Shown in pieces: positions 44,718-55,301 of a stretch of 64,000 bases of DNA. Position numbers and translations under genes: made by a program. The stretch covers positions 44,413-108,412 of the forward strand of contig JAACJM010000269.1 of assembly GCA_013368315.1 (NCBI GenBank). Reading direction: 5' to 3'. A model generated the notes under the pieces. It had not been told where the DNA came from, did no database searches, and worked only from the letters and a program-made list of their open reading frames with translations. The stretch is from Tetrapyrgos nigripes. Lineage: Eukaryota; Basidiomycota; Agaricomycetes; Agaricales; Campanellaceae. Numbering within the stretch: position 1 is the first letter of the stretch; every line of letters begins with the position of its first letter.

Positions 44718-45000
44718 GAAGCCTTCACTCTCTGGGAGATCCATGATAAAATTGGTGGTAATAGTACCAAAGGGTCGTTCTGGAACATCGTAATGGGTGG
44801 TTTTGTGCCTTGGTCAATTGGCAGGTAGTGCATCCTTTGACATAATCACAAAAAAATACTGACATACCAGGCCACCAAAACTCTCTACTAACTAATTCAT
44901 AGGTCTTGAACCAGCCTGGATGTCCCACAGTGAGACTATTGTGATGCATCTTGACTATGTCTCTATGTAATTGTCGGTCGTAGGGGACATAGACTTTGCC
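44718..45000 (-). pseudogene. Element D integrase, N-terminal fragment
   Basis: The minus strand reads MHHNSLTVGHPGWFKTYELV, REFWWPGMSVFFCDYVKGC and TTCQLTK, which is the HHCC zinc module. TNFIMDLPESEGF follows in another frame. The catalytic core beyond this point is absent. Confidence 0.85.
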
Positions 45001-45708
45001 TCAGAACAAAATGATTCTGTCTCCGTAATTCCATTCCTGTAAGTTCTTGACCAGCGAGTGTGGACCATTGTTCAAGATAACTTTTAGAGCACTCATGACT
45101 TCCTTATCCTTTTTTGGGCATTCTTTAATTTGTCTTCTCAGTTCAGCATCTCCAATTGCAACCACTGTCCCTGGTCTTGTAGCTCGAATTCTGAAGAACC
45201 TGGGGTCTAGTAACACTCTGTCCTTATTGTTGTCTTTGACCCCCTCTTTATGATCTGGTCTTTGAGAAAGAGGATCACTTTGATTGAGACTTCCAGGTTT
45301 ATGGATCAGGATAAAGTCAAATCTGGTAAGAAACAAAGCCATCCTTCCTTGTCGTTGGCTAAGTTTCTGAGAGGTGGTGAAAGACTCTAGATTCTTGTGG
45401 TCTGTAAGGATTTCAATAGTATGTGGTGCACCTTCAAGGTAATGCCGCCAAGCTTCTAGTGTCCATATAATCGCCAACAATTCCTTATCATGAATGTTGT
45501 AGTTTTGTTCAGTCTCTGATAAGGATTTCGATAGATAAGTGACTGGATGCCATTTGTTGTCTGATCCTTTCTGTGATAGAATACCTCCTGTTGCATAGTC
45601 GGAAGCATCTACTTCTACTTGATATGGCTTAGAATGATCAGGCATTAACAGGACTGGTGAAGAAGTAAATGCATCTTTGAGTGCCTGAAAGGCATTTTCT
45701 GCTTCCAT
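45001..45708 (-). pseudogene. Element D RNase H
   Basis: The frame carries AFQALKDAFTSSPVLLMPDH, VEV DASDYATGGILSQK, SETEQNYNIHDKELLAII and ILTDHKNLESF, typical of a gypsy RNase H with its catalytic D and E residues. A stop at 45001 precedes the integrase (ILF-stop-GKVYVP). Confidence 0.9.
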
Positions 45709-46491
45709 AGACCATTTTCATGGTTCATCTTTCTTCGTAAGATCAAAGAGCGGTCAAGCAACTTTAGAAAAGTCATATATAAATCAACAATAAAAGTTTC
45801 CAAATCCTAAGAATGATTGAACATCCTTGACATTTTGTGGGGTTGGCCATTCAGTAATGCCTTTGACTTTGATGGGATCCATTGCCAATGTGTTATGAGA
45901 TACGATAAGGCCTAGGAACTCTACTGAGCTGGCTTCGAAGGAGCACTTTTCTGGTTTGGCATAAAGGTTGTTCTCCTGAAGTCATGCGAGCACTTGTTTG
46001 ACCATTTGTTGATGTTCTTCTAGGGTCTCTGTGAAGATTAAGATGTTGTCCATGTAGATGACCACCTTTCTGGAATCGATGAGATGCTTAAAAAGAGTGT
46101 TCATCATTGCCTGGAATGTTGCAGGAGAGTTCATAAGACCAAAGAACATCACTGTTGGTTTGAAAAGTCCTCTATTTGTCTTAAACGCAGCTTTCCACTC
46201 ATCTCCTTCTTTTATTCAAACATTGTTATATCCCCATTGAAGGTTGATTTTTGAGAAAACTCATGGTCCCTTAAGTTTGTCTACCAATTCAGATATGAGT
46301 GGTAAAGGGTATTTGTTCTTGACAGTTCCTTTATTTAATGCTTGATAGTCCTGTACAGGGCGTAGCTTTCCATCTTTCTTTTTGACAAAGAAGAAGGGAC
46401 TTGCCATAGGAGACTTCAACAATCTTATGTATTCCTTCTCCAAGTTCTCATCAATGAAGTTGTCAAGTTCCTTTTGTTCATTAGGAGACAA
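45709..46491 (-). pseudogene. Element D reverse transcriptase with altered catalytic box
   Basis: RT motifs: [68 protein letters not shown], and the catalytic box VIYMDNILIF at 46045-46056 (second Asp replaced by Asn). In-frame TGA codons occur in GYNNV-stop-IKEGDEW and in the NFYC-stop-FIYDFSKVA region, where Arg is expected. The RT cannot be active. Confidence 0.9.
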
Positions 46492-46915
46492 GGGATAGGT
46501 TTTGCAAGGGTGAGGTTCAAAATCCAGTTTCAGGTCGATGGCATGATCCCATTCGCCACGTCTTGGTAGTCATTCTGAATTTTGTTTGTCAAAAAGTGGT
46601 AAAAACTGATGAAATTGGGTGGTATGTCCTCTTTCATCTTTTGGGCTGATTCTGCCAGTTCCTGAGCCTTTGTAAATCCTGCATGAATAGGTATTTCCAT
46701 ATCTGATATCAGGTACTCCTCTTCTTTTCCAAACAGACTCTCTAACACCTCCTGTTCCCACTGTCTTGGAACATCCTCCCAATCGAAGTCTTCTTCAGTA
46801 AAAATAGCCAGAGATTCTGAGGAACAGTGAAAGGATCGAATTGGAACCCAACAGTATCAACCTGCCACTTTTGGCTGTGCAATTGGTTTGAACTGTCCGA
46901 TTGGTTCTGACCATT

Positions 46916-47506
46916 TCACTTGGTAATCCTTGTGATTGGTTCACAGATTGATAACAGTCGATTTGGGGGATTTGGGTTTGGTACATAGTTTAAGGACAGG
47001 GGGTTGCTCCAAAATACCATATCCACCTTAGAAAATGACCAATCTACCTCTGGATTGTGCTCTTCCAACCAATCGGTACCAAGAATTACATCATGATCTC
47101 CAATGTCTGTCTCTTTGTGATACAATCTTTTGTCCTGAGAGTAGATACAGAGTTTTTGAATAGTATAATGGCATACCCATCCCATGGTGTTTTCAGAACT
47201 GTCAACGTTACATACAGGGAAAGGGCTTTTGATAGGAAGGAGGGTTAAATGATTCTCTTGTGCAAAATGGCTGTTGATAATAATGCCTTCTGCACCACTG
47301 TCTATTAGAGCTTCTGCATCGATTTTTCTACCAGTGATTTTGCCAATAAGTTCGGTTTTAAGTGTTTTCGAAGGTACCTGTCGGTTATGAGTGACTGCCG
47401 ACATTCTCAATTCCGAAGGAAAGGTACGCTCATGATATTGATTGTTCTTATATTGTGCAGTGTACTGTACAGCTCCTCCTGATGATGTAGCAGGAGAGTA
47501 TTTCAA
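46916..47506 (-). pseudogene. Element D aspartic protease
   Basis: The frame holds DAEALIDSGAEGIIINSHFA (DSGA) and HDVILGTDWLEEHNPEVDW, the standard gypsy protease start and end motifs. It overlaps the end of gag by 4 bp. The linker toward RT (46500-46900) has stops in the expected frame. Confidence 0.9.
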
Positions 47507-48774
47507 AAATCCATCATCTTCACCATGACATCCTTCAAATATACACTAGCCTGTTCCTTTTCTTCTCCTTCCAAACCCTTGACTTTGTTCATCATATCCA
47601 AAATATCTTTGATTACGTTACAAGAGGAAGACAACGACAATGTTTGAGCCACTGTTACTGGTGGTGAACTAGATGACGATGGAGTTGAAGTTTCAGCTGC
47701 CCTAACAGCACAAGGAGGGAAGTTTTGAGATGACCTCAGAGTATTGTTCAGGAACATTGGACATTTGTTGCTCATGTGTCTGGGTTGTCTGCATGCAAAG
47801 CATGCCCCTAGCTTTCGGAGTTGGTCCCTTTCTTCAGGTGTCAGTTTAGGTAAAGGAGTGAAGGACGAGTTAGCACCTGGTCCCATATTCATAAGTGCAT
47901 TCACACTTGCTACTGTCCATCCTTGAGAAGGACCTGCATTCATTCTTGGCATAGAGAATGGTCTTGATGGTCCTTCTTTCTCTCTCTCATTTATCCATTC
48001 CAAATGGAGATCGATTGCCCTCTCCCTATACTCATCAAAGTCCTTCCACTTTGGCCATGTTCCTGCTACCAACTTCTGAAGATCTCTTGGAAGACCTGCT
48101 TTATAGAAATCCAGGAGAGCTGTTTCTCCATAGTCTGACTCTTCTCTGTATGTATCAAAGATACTATTATAGGTACTAATGTCTGTTTCCTTCATTCTAG
48201 TGTTCTTGATCTTATTTCTCACAGCTTCATCAGCAGCAAGGGCTTTGAAATCTCTTTTGAACCTATTCTTTATTTCATTGAATGTCATCCATCGCCTTCC
48301 TTCTGGTTTGAGTTTCATATCTTTGTCACCTTCTTCTCACTCTGTGATTCATTGAGTTGCCCAATCTCCTCCTTTTTCTCCTGTGAAGAACAAGAGGAAT
48401 AAGGACACCTCAGAGTCCTTGGTGGAGTATCTGGCCCTGTTCTGACATAGGTAATTGTTGAACAAAGCTAGCCATCGTTTTACTTCATCACATTCTCTCT
48501 TAAAGGCATCAGGTTTCCTCCCTTGTTCAGAAGTATTGTTAGAGTCATTAAGTGCCACATCAGACATGGCTGGATCGTCTGGATCTGATGGATCTGGATA
48601 AGGATCTTGGGGAGGGGTTGATGGGTTATTGGAAGATGGATCTGGTAATGGATCTGATGCAGAAGTTGGATCAGGTGGTACAAGAGAAGAGAGTTCTGGA
48701 TTCAGTTGAGTGTTTGTAGGGGTAGATGATCCTTGTTCTGATTTGGTTTCAGAGTCAATAATAGGGTGTGTCAA
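47503..48774 (-). pseudogene. Element D gag (two ORF segments)
   Basis: Segment 48774-48349 has a Pro/Asp/Ser-rich N-terminus and the start of the capsid core (DEVKRWLALFNNYLCQ). After TGA and TAG codons, segment 48318-47503 continues with RFKRDFKALAADEAVRNKIK, FYKAGLPRDLQKLVAGTWP and a zinc knuckle CFACRQPRHMSNKC. The stops fall in the W-A-T-Q...E-E-G-D-K stretch and again look like C-to-T changes. Confidence 0.88.
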
Positions 48775-48786
48775 GGTTGCTGGTAC

Positions 48787-49237
48787 ACTCGATTAACCAC
48801 CCAAGTCACACAGTTTGAGGACAGATACAAAGAGATTGATTGAGAGATAGAGATAGAGATAGAGAAATGAGTAGGCTGACTATGCTCTACACTGCATAGT
48901 ACTAGTATGGAGTGGAGATGAAGTGAACGAACTAAAGGACTAACTAGAATGTCTAGTGGTTTATATAGAAGAGCAATGAATAAGTGATAGGAAAAAGATA
49001 GGAGAAATAGGAGAAACATAGGAGAAAGTGGAGAAATGTAGGGTAAAGATAGGATCAATGGAATGGAAGATTTATTGACAGTTATTATAGAGTTTGACAG
49101 GTCTTATAAGGTTCGAAGTCAGTAATATAAGGTTTAAAAGGTTTATCAAGGAAATGCAATAGATGAATGATCAGAAAATGAGTTCAATAATGTAGTAGAA
49201 GAGGAAGGAGGACAAAGAACTGTAGCAGTTCATGACA
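48787..49237 (-). repeat. Element D 5' LTR
   Basis: Read on the minus strand it begins TGTCATGAACTGC at 49237 and ends near GAGTGTACCA at about 48787. A second, truncated copy of its distal part occurs at 50085-50200. A (GAGATA)n tract lies within it. Confidence 0.7.
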
Positions 49238-50084
49238 GGGTGAGCTTTTCAAATTGTGAGTTCTTGGTTATGCATTACAACCTCACACTCAATAGGAAGT
49301 GTTTGAGTGTTGTACCTGTTCATACAGGGCTTGTTTTCGCAACTTTCCGAGTTATAATTGCAGTCGAAAACCCTTGGTTTGAAGAAGACGTGTAGACAAT
49401 CTGCACAAGGAAGATTTGGATCTGCATATGCAGACTGTTGACTTGTCATATACTCCTTCTATAATCTCTTAGGGCCTTCTTTTCTGCCCTTTAAATCACC
49501 ACAAGGATTGGAAGATAAAGGAGGTAGGTGTGCCATAGTCTGTAAGGAATGGAGTAGGTGTATTGTACTCTCTGAGGAACAGAGGTCCCATAATTGTAAC
49601 AACAGTTTCCTCAGTATTGAGGTCAAGGGTGACTCATATGTACAAATAGACAGAAAGGATCACGTCACCTGGTCCCAGTTTCCAAACCCAACAATGTGCA
49701 CAAATGAAGTTTCGATTGTAACTCCAAGGGTCTGCCCAAATGCCTACTGCATGGCTGCACCAGTACTCGGTATGTGGTAGATAGAGTGGAAGAGGAAGAG
49801 GAGGTTGTTCGTAGTCAGGTGGGTTCTCAGGTAGTTCGAAGTAAATCCAAGAGAATGGGGAAGACAGAGTGAAAGAAATATACAAAAGGGGGATGATTGT
49901 TGCTACACTGTTACTCGTAGTGTCTGCTTAGCGATCGAAACATATTCGAATTGCAGGGAGGAAGAATGATGCTTGCAATGTAGACAAAATGGTGATAAAA
50001 GATAAAAAGAGTTGAGAACAAAGATAAACGAGATAGAGGAGGAAAAGACTCAAATAGTGAGGTGGGTGTATGGGAGTTTGTTCA
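49238..50084 (-). other. About 850 bp between two related LTR ends, with Cys-rich frames
   Basis: Minus-strand frames at 49885-49634 (ELPENPPDYEQPPLPLPLYL, then WCSHAVGIWADPW) and 49449-49249 (ADPNLPCADCLHVFFK, CENKPCMNRYNT) are coding-like and Cys/Pro-rich but match nothing I know. They could be the interior of a non-autonomous LTR element or a captured fragment. Confidence 0.35.
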
Positions 50085-50200
50085 AGTGTCTAGGTCGTTG
50101 ATACACTCAATGACAAACCACCCAAGTCACACAGAGACAAGATCGATTGAGAATAGAGATAGATAGAAAGCAAGAGTAAGCTGACTATGCTCTATACTGC
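50085..50200 (-). repeat. Truncated second LTR related to element D
   Basis: Shares AACCACCCAAGTCACACAG, the GAGATAGATAG-type tract and CTGACTATGCTCTA with the distal part of the LTR at 48787-48910, in the same orientation. The bases just beyond the LTR end are also similar. It is cut off at about 50200. Confidence 0.7.
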
Positions 50201-50225
50201 CACTGCGGGCAAAGGTAACTCTTTT

Positions 50226-50376
50226 CAATGAGAAGAGCCTGAGAATATTCTGAGAAGATTTCAAATCCGCTCAACAAAAGATCACTGAGAAGAGTTTGAG
50301 AAGAATTGAAATCTTCTCAAAATCTTCTCAGCCCTGTACTCAATGAGAAGAGTCTGAGATTATAATGAGAAGAGTG
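50226..50376. repeat. Foldback repeat with GAGAAGAG motifs
   Basis: CTGAGAAGATTTCAA (50250-50264) is mirrored by TTGAAATCTTCTCA (50306-50319) and AAATCTTCTCAG. The direct word ATGAGAAGAGTCTGAG recurs with variation near 50228, 50340 and 50361. It looks like a small inverted-repeat element inserted next to the broken 5' end of the chitinase gene. Confidence 0.55.
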
Positions 50377-50542
50377 GGGGCAATCCTAAGGAATCCTGGC
50401 AATCCCGCCAGCCATGTGTCATCCATGCGCTAGCTTAATAATTCAATTGATTTTGCACATTGATATCGAGATCGTACAGTTCTATTCCATGTCTCCTCGG
50501 AGTTAATACTAATTTTCGCCTTCCTACTAACATCTGTCGTAG

Positions 50543-51628
50543 AACGTTTGTGCTATCTTGTCTATCGGAGGCTGGACTGGCTCGCGCTTCTGGTCTACTG
50601 CTGTTGGATCTCCTGAAAACAGAATTCTCTTCGTGAGGACTGTTACAGTCTTCGTTAGTCAGTACCAACTTGATGGCTTGGATTTTGAGTACGTGAAAGC
50701 TCTTCTGTTTTCTTCACTTTAACTCAGTTGCGTTCACAGCTGGGAATACCTCAATAGGCAGGGATTAGGATGTAATGTCATCGATCCCAACGACACAGCA
50801 AACTTTGTCGCATTCCTCAAGGAGCTCAGACAAGACCCCATCGGAGCCACACTTGACCTTTCCGCTGCCGTTTCCATCACTCCTTATAATGACGCTAACG
50901 AGAAACCGTCTACCGACATGTCCGAATTCGCCAAATACCTTGACACAATTATGATTATGAACTACGACATCTGGGGTTCTTGGAGCGACGCCGTCGGTCC
51001 CAACGCACCTCTCAACGATATCTGTGTGCCTGCTGCAAAGCAACAAGGCTCTGCGGTCTCTGCAGTCGCCAATTGGGAAAAAGCCGGTGTTCCATTGGAA
51101 AAGATCGTACTGGGTGTCGCTTCGTATGGTCATTCCTACGAGGTTGCTACAAAAGATGCTTTCGTTGATGGGACCACCACTGAGCTTGCTTCGTATCCCG
51201 CTTTCAACAAAACTGCTCGCCTACAGGGTGACTCTTGGGATACCGATAATTTGACCATTGACAAGTGTGGTAACCCTCAGACATATGGTGGAAATTGGAA
51301 CATGTGGGCATTGATTGGGGCTGGATTGCTTGACGAGACCGGTCAGCCTGTGGATGGGGTTCCTTACAGGTTTGATGACTGCAGTAAAACGGTAAGCGTC
51401 AAATATTTCTCTTCGGAACTCTTCCAGTCACTCATTATATCCTATTTCTAGGCCTACGTCTACCGGCCAGACCAGCAAGTTATGATCTCTTTCGATGATC
51501 CTATGGCTTTTGCGGCCAAAGGCCAGTTCATCAAGGATATGGGTCTGGGTGGGTTTGGCATGTGGGAAGCTGGAGGAGACTATGACAACATCTTGGTTGA
51601 TGCCATCCGGGAAGCGGCTGGATTCTAA
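50543..51628 (+). pseudogene. GH18 chitinase lacking its 5' exons
   Basis: Three exons, 50543-50688, 50740-51392 and 51452-51628, join in frame across GT-AG introns. They encode ILSIGGWTGSRFWSTAVGS, the catalytic motif DGLDFDWE (split by the first intron), IMNYDIWGSWSDAVGPNAPL, IVLGVASYGHSYEV and GFGMWEAGGDYDNIL. These are the SxGG, DxxDxDxE and MNYD motifs of family 18 chitinases. A plausible acceptor (CTAACATCTGTCGTAG) precedes the first exon, but no upstream exon or signal peptide is found. Repeats occupy that space. The catalytic core looks intact, but the N-terminal strands of the barrel are missing. Family members cleave chitin. Confidence 0.9.
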
Positions 51629-51960
51629 TTTTTCGCGTACTTTGAGTAGAATACATGTTTGTCTGGCTCAGTATGTTCTGTATTGATGAATTTTGAGTCT
51701 TCTCCGTTCTGTAACAAGCTGAAGCTGAAGCTGAAAAATGATTCTGAAGTCAAGCGCGCAGTCAAGGTACTTCCTGTTGAAGTTGACTCATGCTCGCGAT
51801 CCGACTTGGTGCCGTACGTTGAAAAAGCACCCTGCAATGAGAGAGACATTCCTTCTACCTCACTCTCTTTTATTTATAGCTACAGGACATAGGTATATAT
51901 GATGAATTCCTCAGCTTTCGTCGTGAAATGAATAAGTACAGAAGTACAGAAGGATGCCCA

Positions 51961-54787
51961 TTACAGTTGTAATGGTACTTGTGAAGCCGCAACGTCCTCA
52001 ATGACACCCTCTCTAAAGGACACAACTGGGAACTCGCTGATCCGCAACTTGATGGCCTACAATAAAAACCAATAAATAAAAATGAGCATCAAGCACTTCA
52101 ACAAATCCAGAACAACTCACCCCAAAGGGCCACAACATAATCACCCTTCTAGGACCTACACATTCTGGATTCTCCGGTGGAGACGATGCAAAAGTATCTC
52201 CTGCCAAAGGCCAATCGATCAGGCAAGCACTCGCTGTAATCCTTGTTGGAGGTAATCCAGAGTCGAATATCGGTGAGGGGAGAATTCCGGATGCGGGAGT
52301 ATCGTGATGATAGACCAAGCTTGAAGGATCGATGGCGTATTCCCAAGCTTCTGCCGGTTCATATTGCAAGTCGATGGCATGGGTTTCTCGAGGGTCGGTT
52401 TTGATGACTTGTTCGGCTCGTCCCACTGGATGTATGTAGTTAGTCAGTCAGTTATTTCGTACTGAGAGGGGTGATAACATGCACTGTCAAAGGCATAGTT
52501 CAGAGGGCCACGGTGAACAGCTATAGATCCATGTAAACGTTTCTCTGTAAAAGAAACATAGGTCTTAGCAGGCAAACGCAACCTCAACACTGTAACTCCC
52601 TTCTTCACTTCCACCTTCTGCAACCCCGTCTGCTCATCAGGTGTCAACTCTTCCTTTGGCCCATCACCAACAGAAATTGACCCTCCAGAAACCCAGGAAG
52701 GAATCCTGACAAAATAGTCGAAATCTTTAGTCGCCGTAATAGTTGTCGTCAGTGTGTCTCCAAACGGATAAAGGGTCTCAACAACCACTTTAACATTGTT
52801 ACCTATAATGGACAGCGTCAGCGAGAGAATGAAAGTAAGCTATTGGAAAGCTCACCATCACTCAAGGTCACCTCTGTACTAAAAGGCCCAAGATACAAGT
52901 GAACGAGAGACTTGCCATCAGCCGTCTTCAAGAACGCATTTGTAATGAATTTAGGCCAGCCTTGAGGGAAGTTGACCGTGCAGCAGCTGTGTTCATTCAC
53001 ATATGTTATGACGGAGATCCTCACCCCGGGCTAGATAGAACACAACTCACGGATAGTTGGGCTCCAGACCGAATCCATTTGAGTATGGGCTGAATTAACA
53101 AGATTAGATTCTTTTCGTTGAAGAAGCCTAGGGAGACCTACCCATCTTCAGGGAACGGATTCCTGGTTGGTTGATAGACTGGTCAGCGGGTCTGGTACCG
53201 GACAAAGGACAGGTAAAAGTCGTGATACTCACGGAGTCATGTTCTTCGCAGCAACTTGATTCTGTTGTTGGAGATATTGTCGTCCCCACATGTCTGATTA
53301 AGATTACAATTAGTGTAGGCCTCCTCCTTGCGCTGAGTAAAACGTTGCCTACCAGCTGTCATCATCGCCGGTGATGCATTGTATGACATCCTTTCCACCT
53401 AGACAGGACGACACGCGTAAGCAGGTCACGACCTAAATCCAAATCACCTTTTAAAACACTCTTACTCGATCAGCGTACTTGAGATCCCCAATAACTTGAT
53501 ACAAATACGATCCGCTAAACATCGCTTCCTTCAAAAGTCAACCAACAAGGCAAAAGGCGAAATCAGTCTGCCACATACATCCTACAAAGCAGAACAACTA
53601 TGCTTACCACGACTAGACACAACTCCATCCCTCTCACGGCTTCCAATCCAGCTAACATCTCATGCTTGACAGTGGCACGGCATGAACATGGCTGAAGGAC
53701 TTAATTAGACTTACGGAGAGCTCTAGCCCAAAGCAATTGGTGAGGTTTTCGACTTGAAATGACCGAATGAGGCTGAAGAGAAGAGATAAGGATTGATAGA
53801 GGGCATACCAGGACCTCTAGGGAAATACTTTGTAAACGACGAGTTCAGTAACGGGAGCAACCCTGGCACTAAGGGTATAGATGTACCTTTTCCGAAAAAA
53901 CCTTCTCCCAAGGAACTCCTGACCACTTAAACCTAGTCATGGTATCGACAAGGAGTTTTTCCTGTCCACGAGGATGATAATCGTGCAGCCTTAAATCAGA
54001 GGCAAAAAACAATTTCAACATTTGACCCGAAGATGCAGAAATGACGCCGTTCCTACTTACCATTGCAAAGCCAGTACGAAATCCTCCCATCTCGTCATGG
54101 CCCATTTATCTACCCCTTGTTCCTTTCTCAGCATTTCTTTACCCAGCTTGATGAATTTGTGAAGAGCAGTGATAACTCGGTCCGTCTGCGAAGGCTTGTA
54201 TTCCACCATTTGAATTGCTCCGAAGACGAAAGGGTACCTAGGGTACATATGAGTCGAGTTGCAATAGAAGGAAGGAGAACAACAAACCTTCCCCAAAGGA
54301 ACCTTGGCTTATCCGTCCCAACTTCAGGTCCAAGCCAGCCGGATTCATCCTGGTGATCCAAGACATAATCAAGGAATTCCTGCGTTTTCTCGTTGATCAC
54401 ATTGTTGATAAGGATGCCGTTTGGAACCATAGCGTTCTGTATGAAATGGTTATCAATATAGGTAGAAAGGAAGAAAGAGGATGCTACAGACAAACCAGTA
54501 GCTCCCAGCTGAACAGAGAAATCGAAGTTAGCTTAGGATGATAAGCGAAGGCGATAGACGCACCTTCCTCTAGATAGGAATAGAAGGAGTCTCTGCCACC
54601 AATCCAGTCCGAATTTGAGACACTTTCATTCGGGTATAAGGCCTTAAGGGGGAATGAACCGGTCATGGCGAAAGAAGACCCACAGATCGTAGAATTCGTG
54701 CATATGCACTGCAACGCCATCTGTCTGGATTTGAAGCTGCAACTTCAGATAAGTCAGCAGCACCACTTCCAATCGTCGCTTCAGGGT
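51961..54787 (-). pseudogene. GH127/DUF1680-type glycosidase, N-terminus missing
   Basis: Minus-strand exons joined by GT-AG introns include 54436-54288, 54237-54061, 53989-53887, 53664-53609, 53528-53466, 53398-53353, 53293-53233, 53162-53142, 53089-53051, 52986-52856, 52802-52494, 52425-52121 and 52056-51961. They encode QLQIQTDGVAVHMHEFYD, the GWLGPEVGTDKPRFLWGR region, MELCLVVEAMFSGSYLY (Glu-x-Cys), NYPCCTVNFPQGW (Cys-Cys) and RIPSWVSGG. The E-x-C and C-C pairs match the zinc-binding active site of GH127 beta-L-arabinofuranosidases. The 5' end runs into cohesin-like sequence. The ELC exon seems one base short, and one conserved segment is inverted (53673-53705). Confidence 0.8.
53673..53705 (+). 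other. Inverted fragment of the GH127-type gene
   Basis: The plus strand reads WHGMNMAEGLN then stop, resembling the HGVN-x-A-x-G-L-K motif of DUF1680 proteins, opposite to the gene around it. The minus strand across the same bases looks like a 50-bp intron (GTAAGT to AAG). Confidence 0.5.
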
Positions 54788-55301
54788 TTGCATTGATACC
54801 ATTGCAAACATTCTTCCCAGGCACCACTGACAAAACGAGCCACATCTGTTCGAATTCATGGTTCTTTAGCATAGATCATCGTTCCAAAACGATCTAAAAT
54901 CCTCTTCAGAGAGCAGACCTAAATGTGAATATTGATCAACTACTGGAACGCGTAAAAATGTGAGAGGACACACCAAACTCGTCAACGGATCCAAGGACAC
55001 TCATAATGGTCACCCTAACCCCAACATCTACACTGAATTTCCCAAACTCCGAATAAAAACCTCGTCGTAAAGTGCGTAAGGGTGGGGAGGACACCTTCGC
55101 CTTTCTTGTTTTGTTTACCAGTGGTAACCCTTGGCATCGGCATTTTCGTATACGATTTGCAGAACCTTGATCGCTGCCAGACGCACAGCTGCTGAGGAAT
55201 CGGATAAAACCCATCTGACATAAGTATAGAGAGCTGGATCAGAAATGTGATGGTAGGATCTCAATATATGTGGAGAGATAAGTGACGCATTTAGTTCGGA
55301 T
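54788..55301 (-). pseudogene. Fragment of cohesin subunit SA/Scc3 (stromalin) gene
   Basis: Minus-strand pieces read IRTKCVTYLSTYIEILPSHF (55301-55242), then in a shifted frame DPALYTYVRWVLSDSSAAVR and LAAIKVLQIVYE. LTHFTTR, FYSEFGKFSVDVGVRVTIMS, LGSVDEFGLLSEEDFRSF and, after a TGA in place of Arg, IRTDVARFVSGAWEECLQ follow. This order matches the stromalin conservative domain and the HEAT-like region after it in SA/Scc3, which loads and holds cohesin on chromosomes. Frame changes and TGA show it is a relic. Both ends are chimeric: repeats upstream, glycosidase sequence downstream. Confidence 0.75.

Larger units (their letters stand above)
44718..49237 (-). mobile_element. Element D: 5' part of a Ty3/gypsy element, truncated in integrase
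   Basis: On the minus strand the order is 5' LTR (49237 to about 48787), gag, protease, RT, RNase H and the zinc module of integrase. The coding sequence stops at the copia insertion point, and the DNA left of the copia element does not continue the integrase. The first ten LTR bases (TGTCATGAAC) match element C, but the rest differs. Many in-frame stops mark a dead copy. Confidence 0.9.

Noticed and set aside
48840..48870. CRISPR-like or satellite array at the GAGATA tract
   Set aside because: It is a short simple repeat inside an LTR; no spacer structure.
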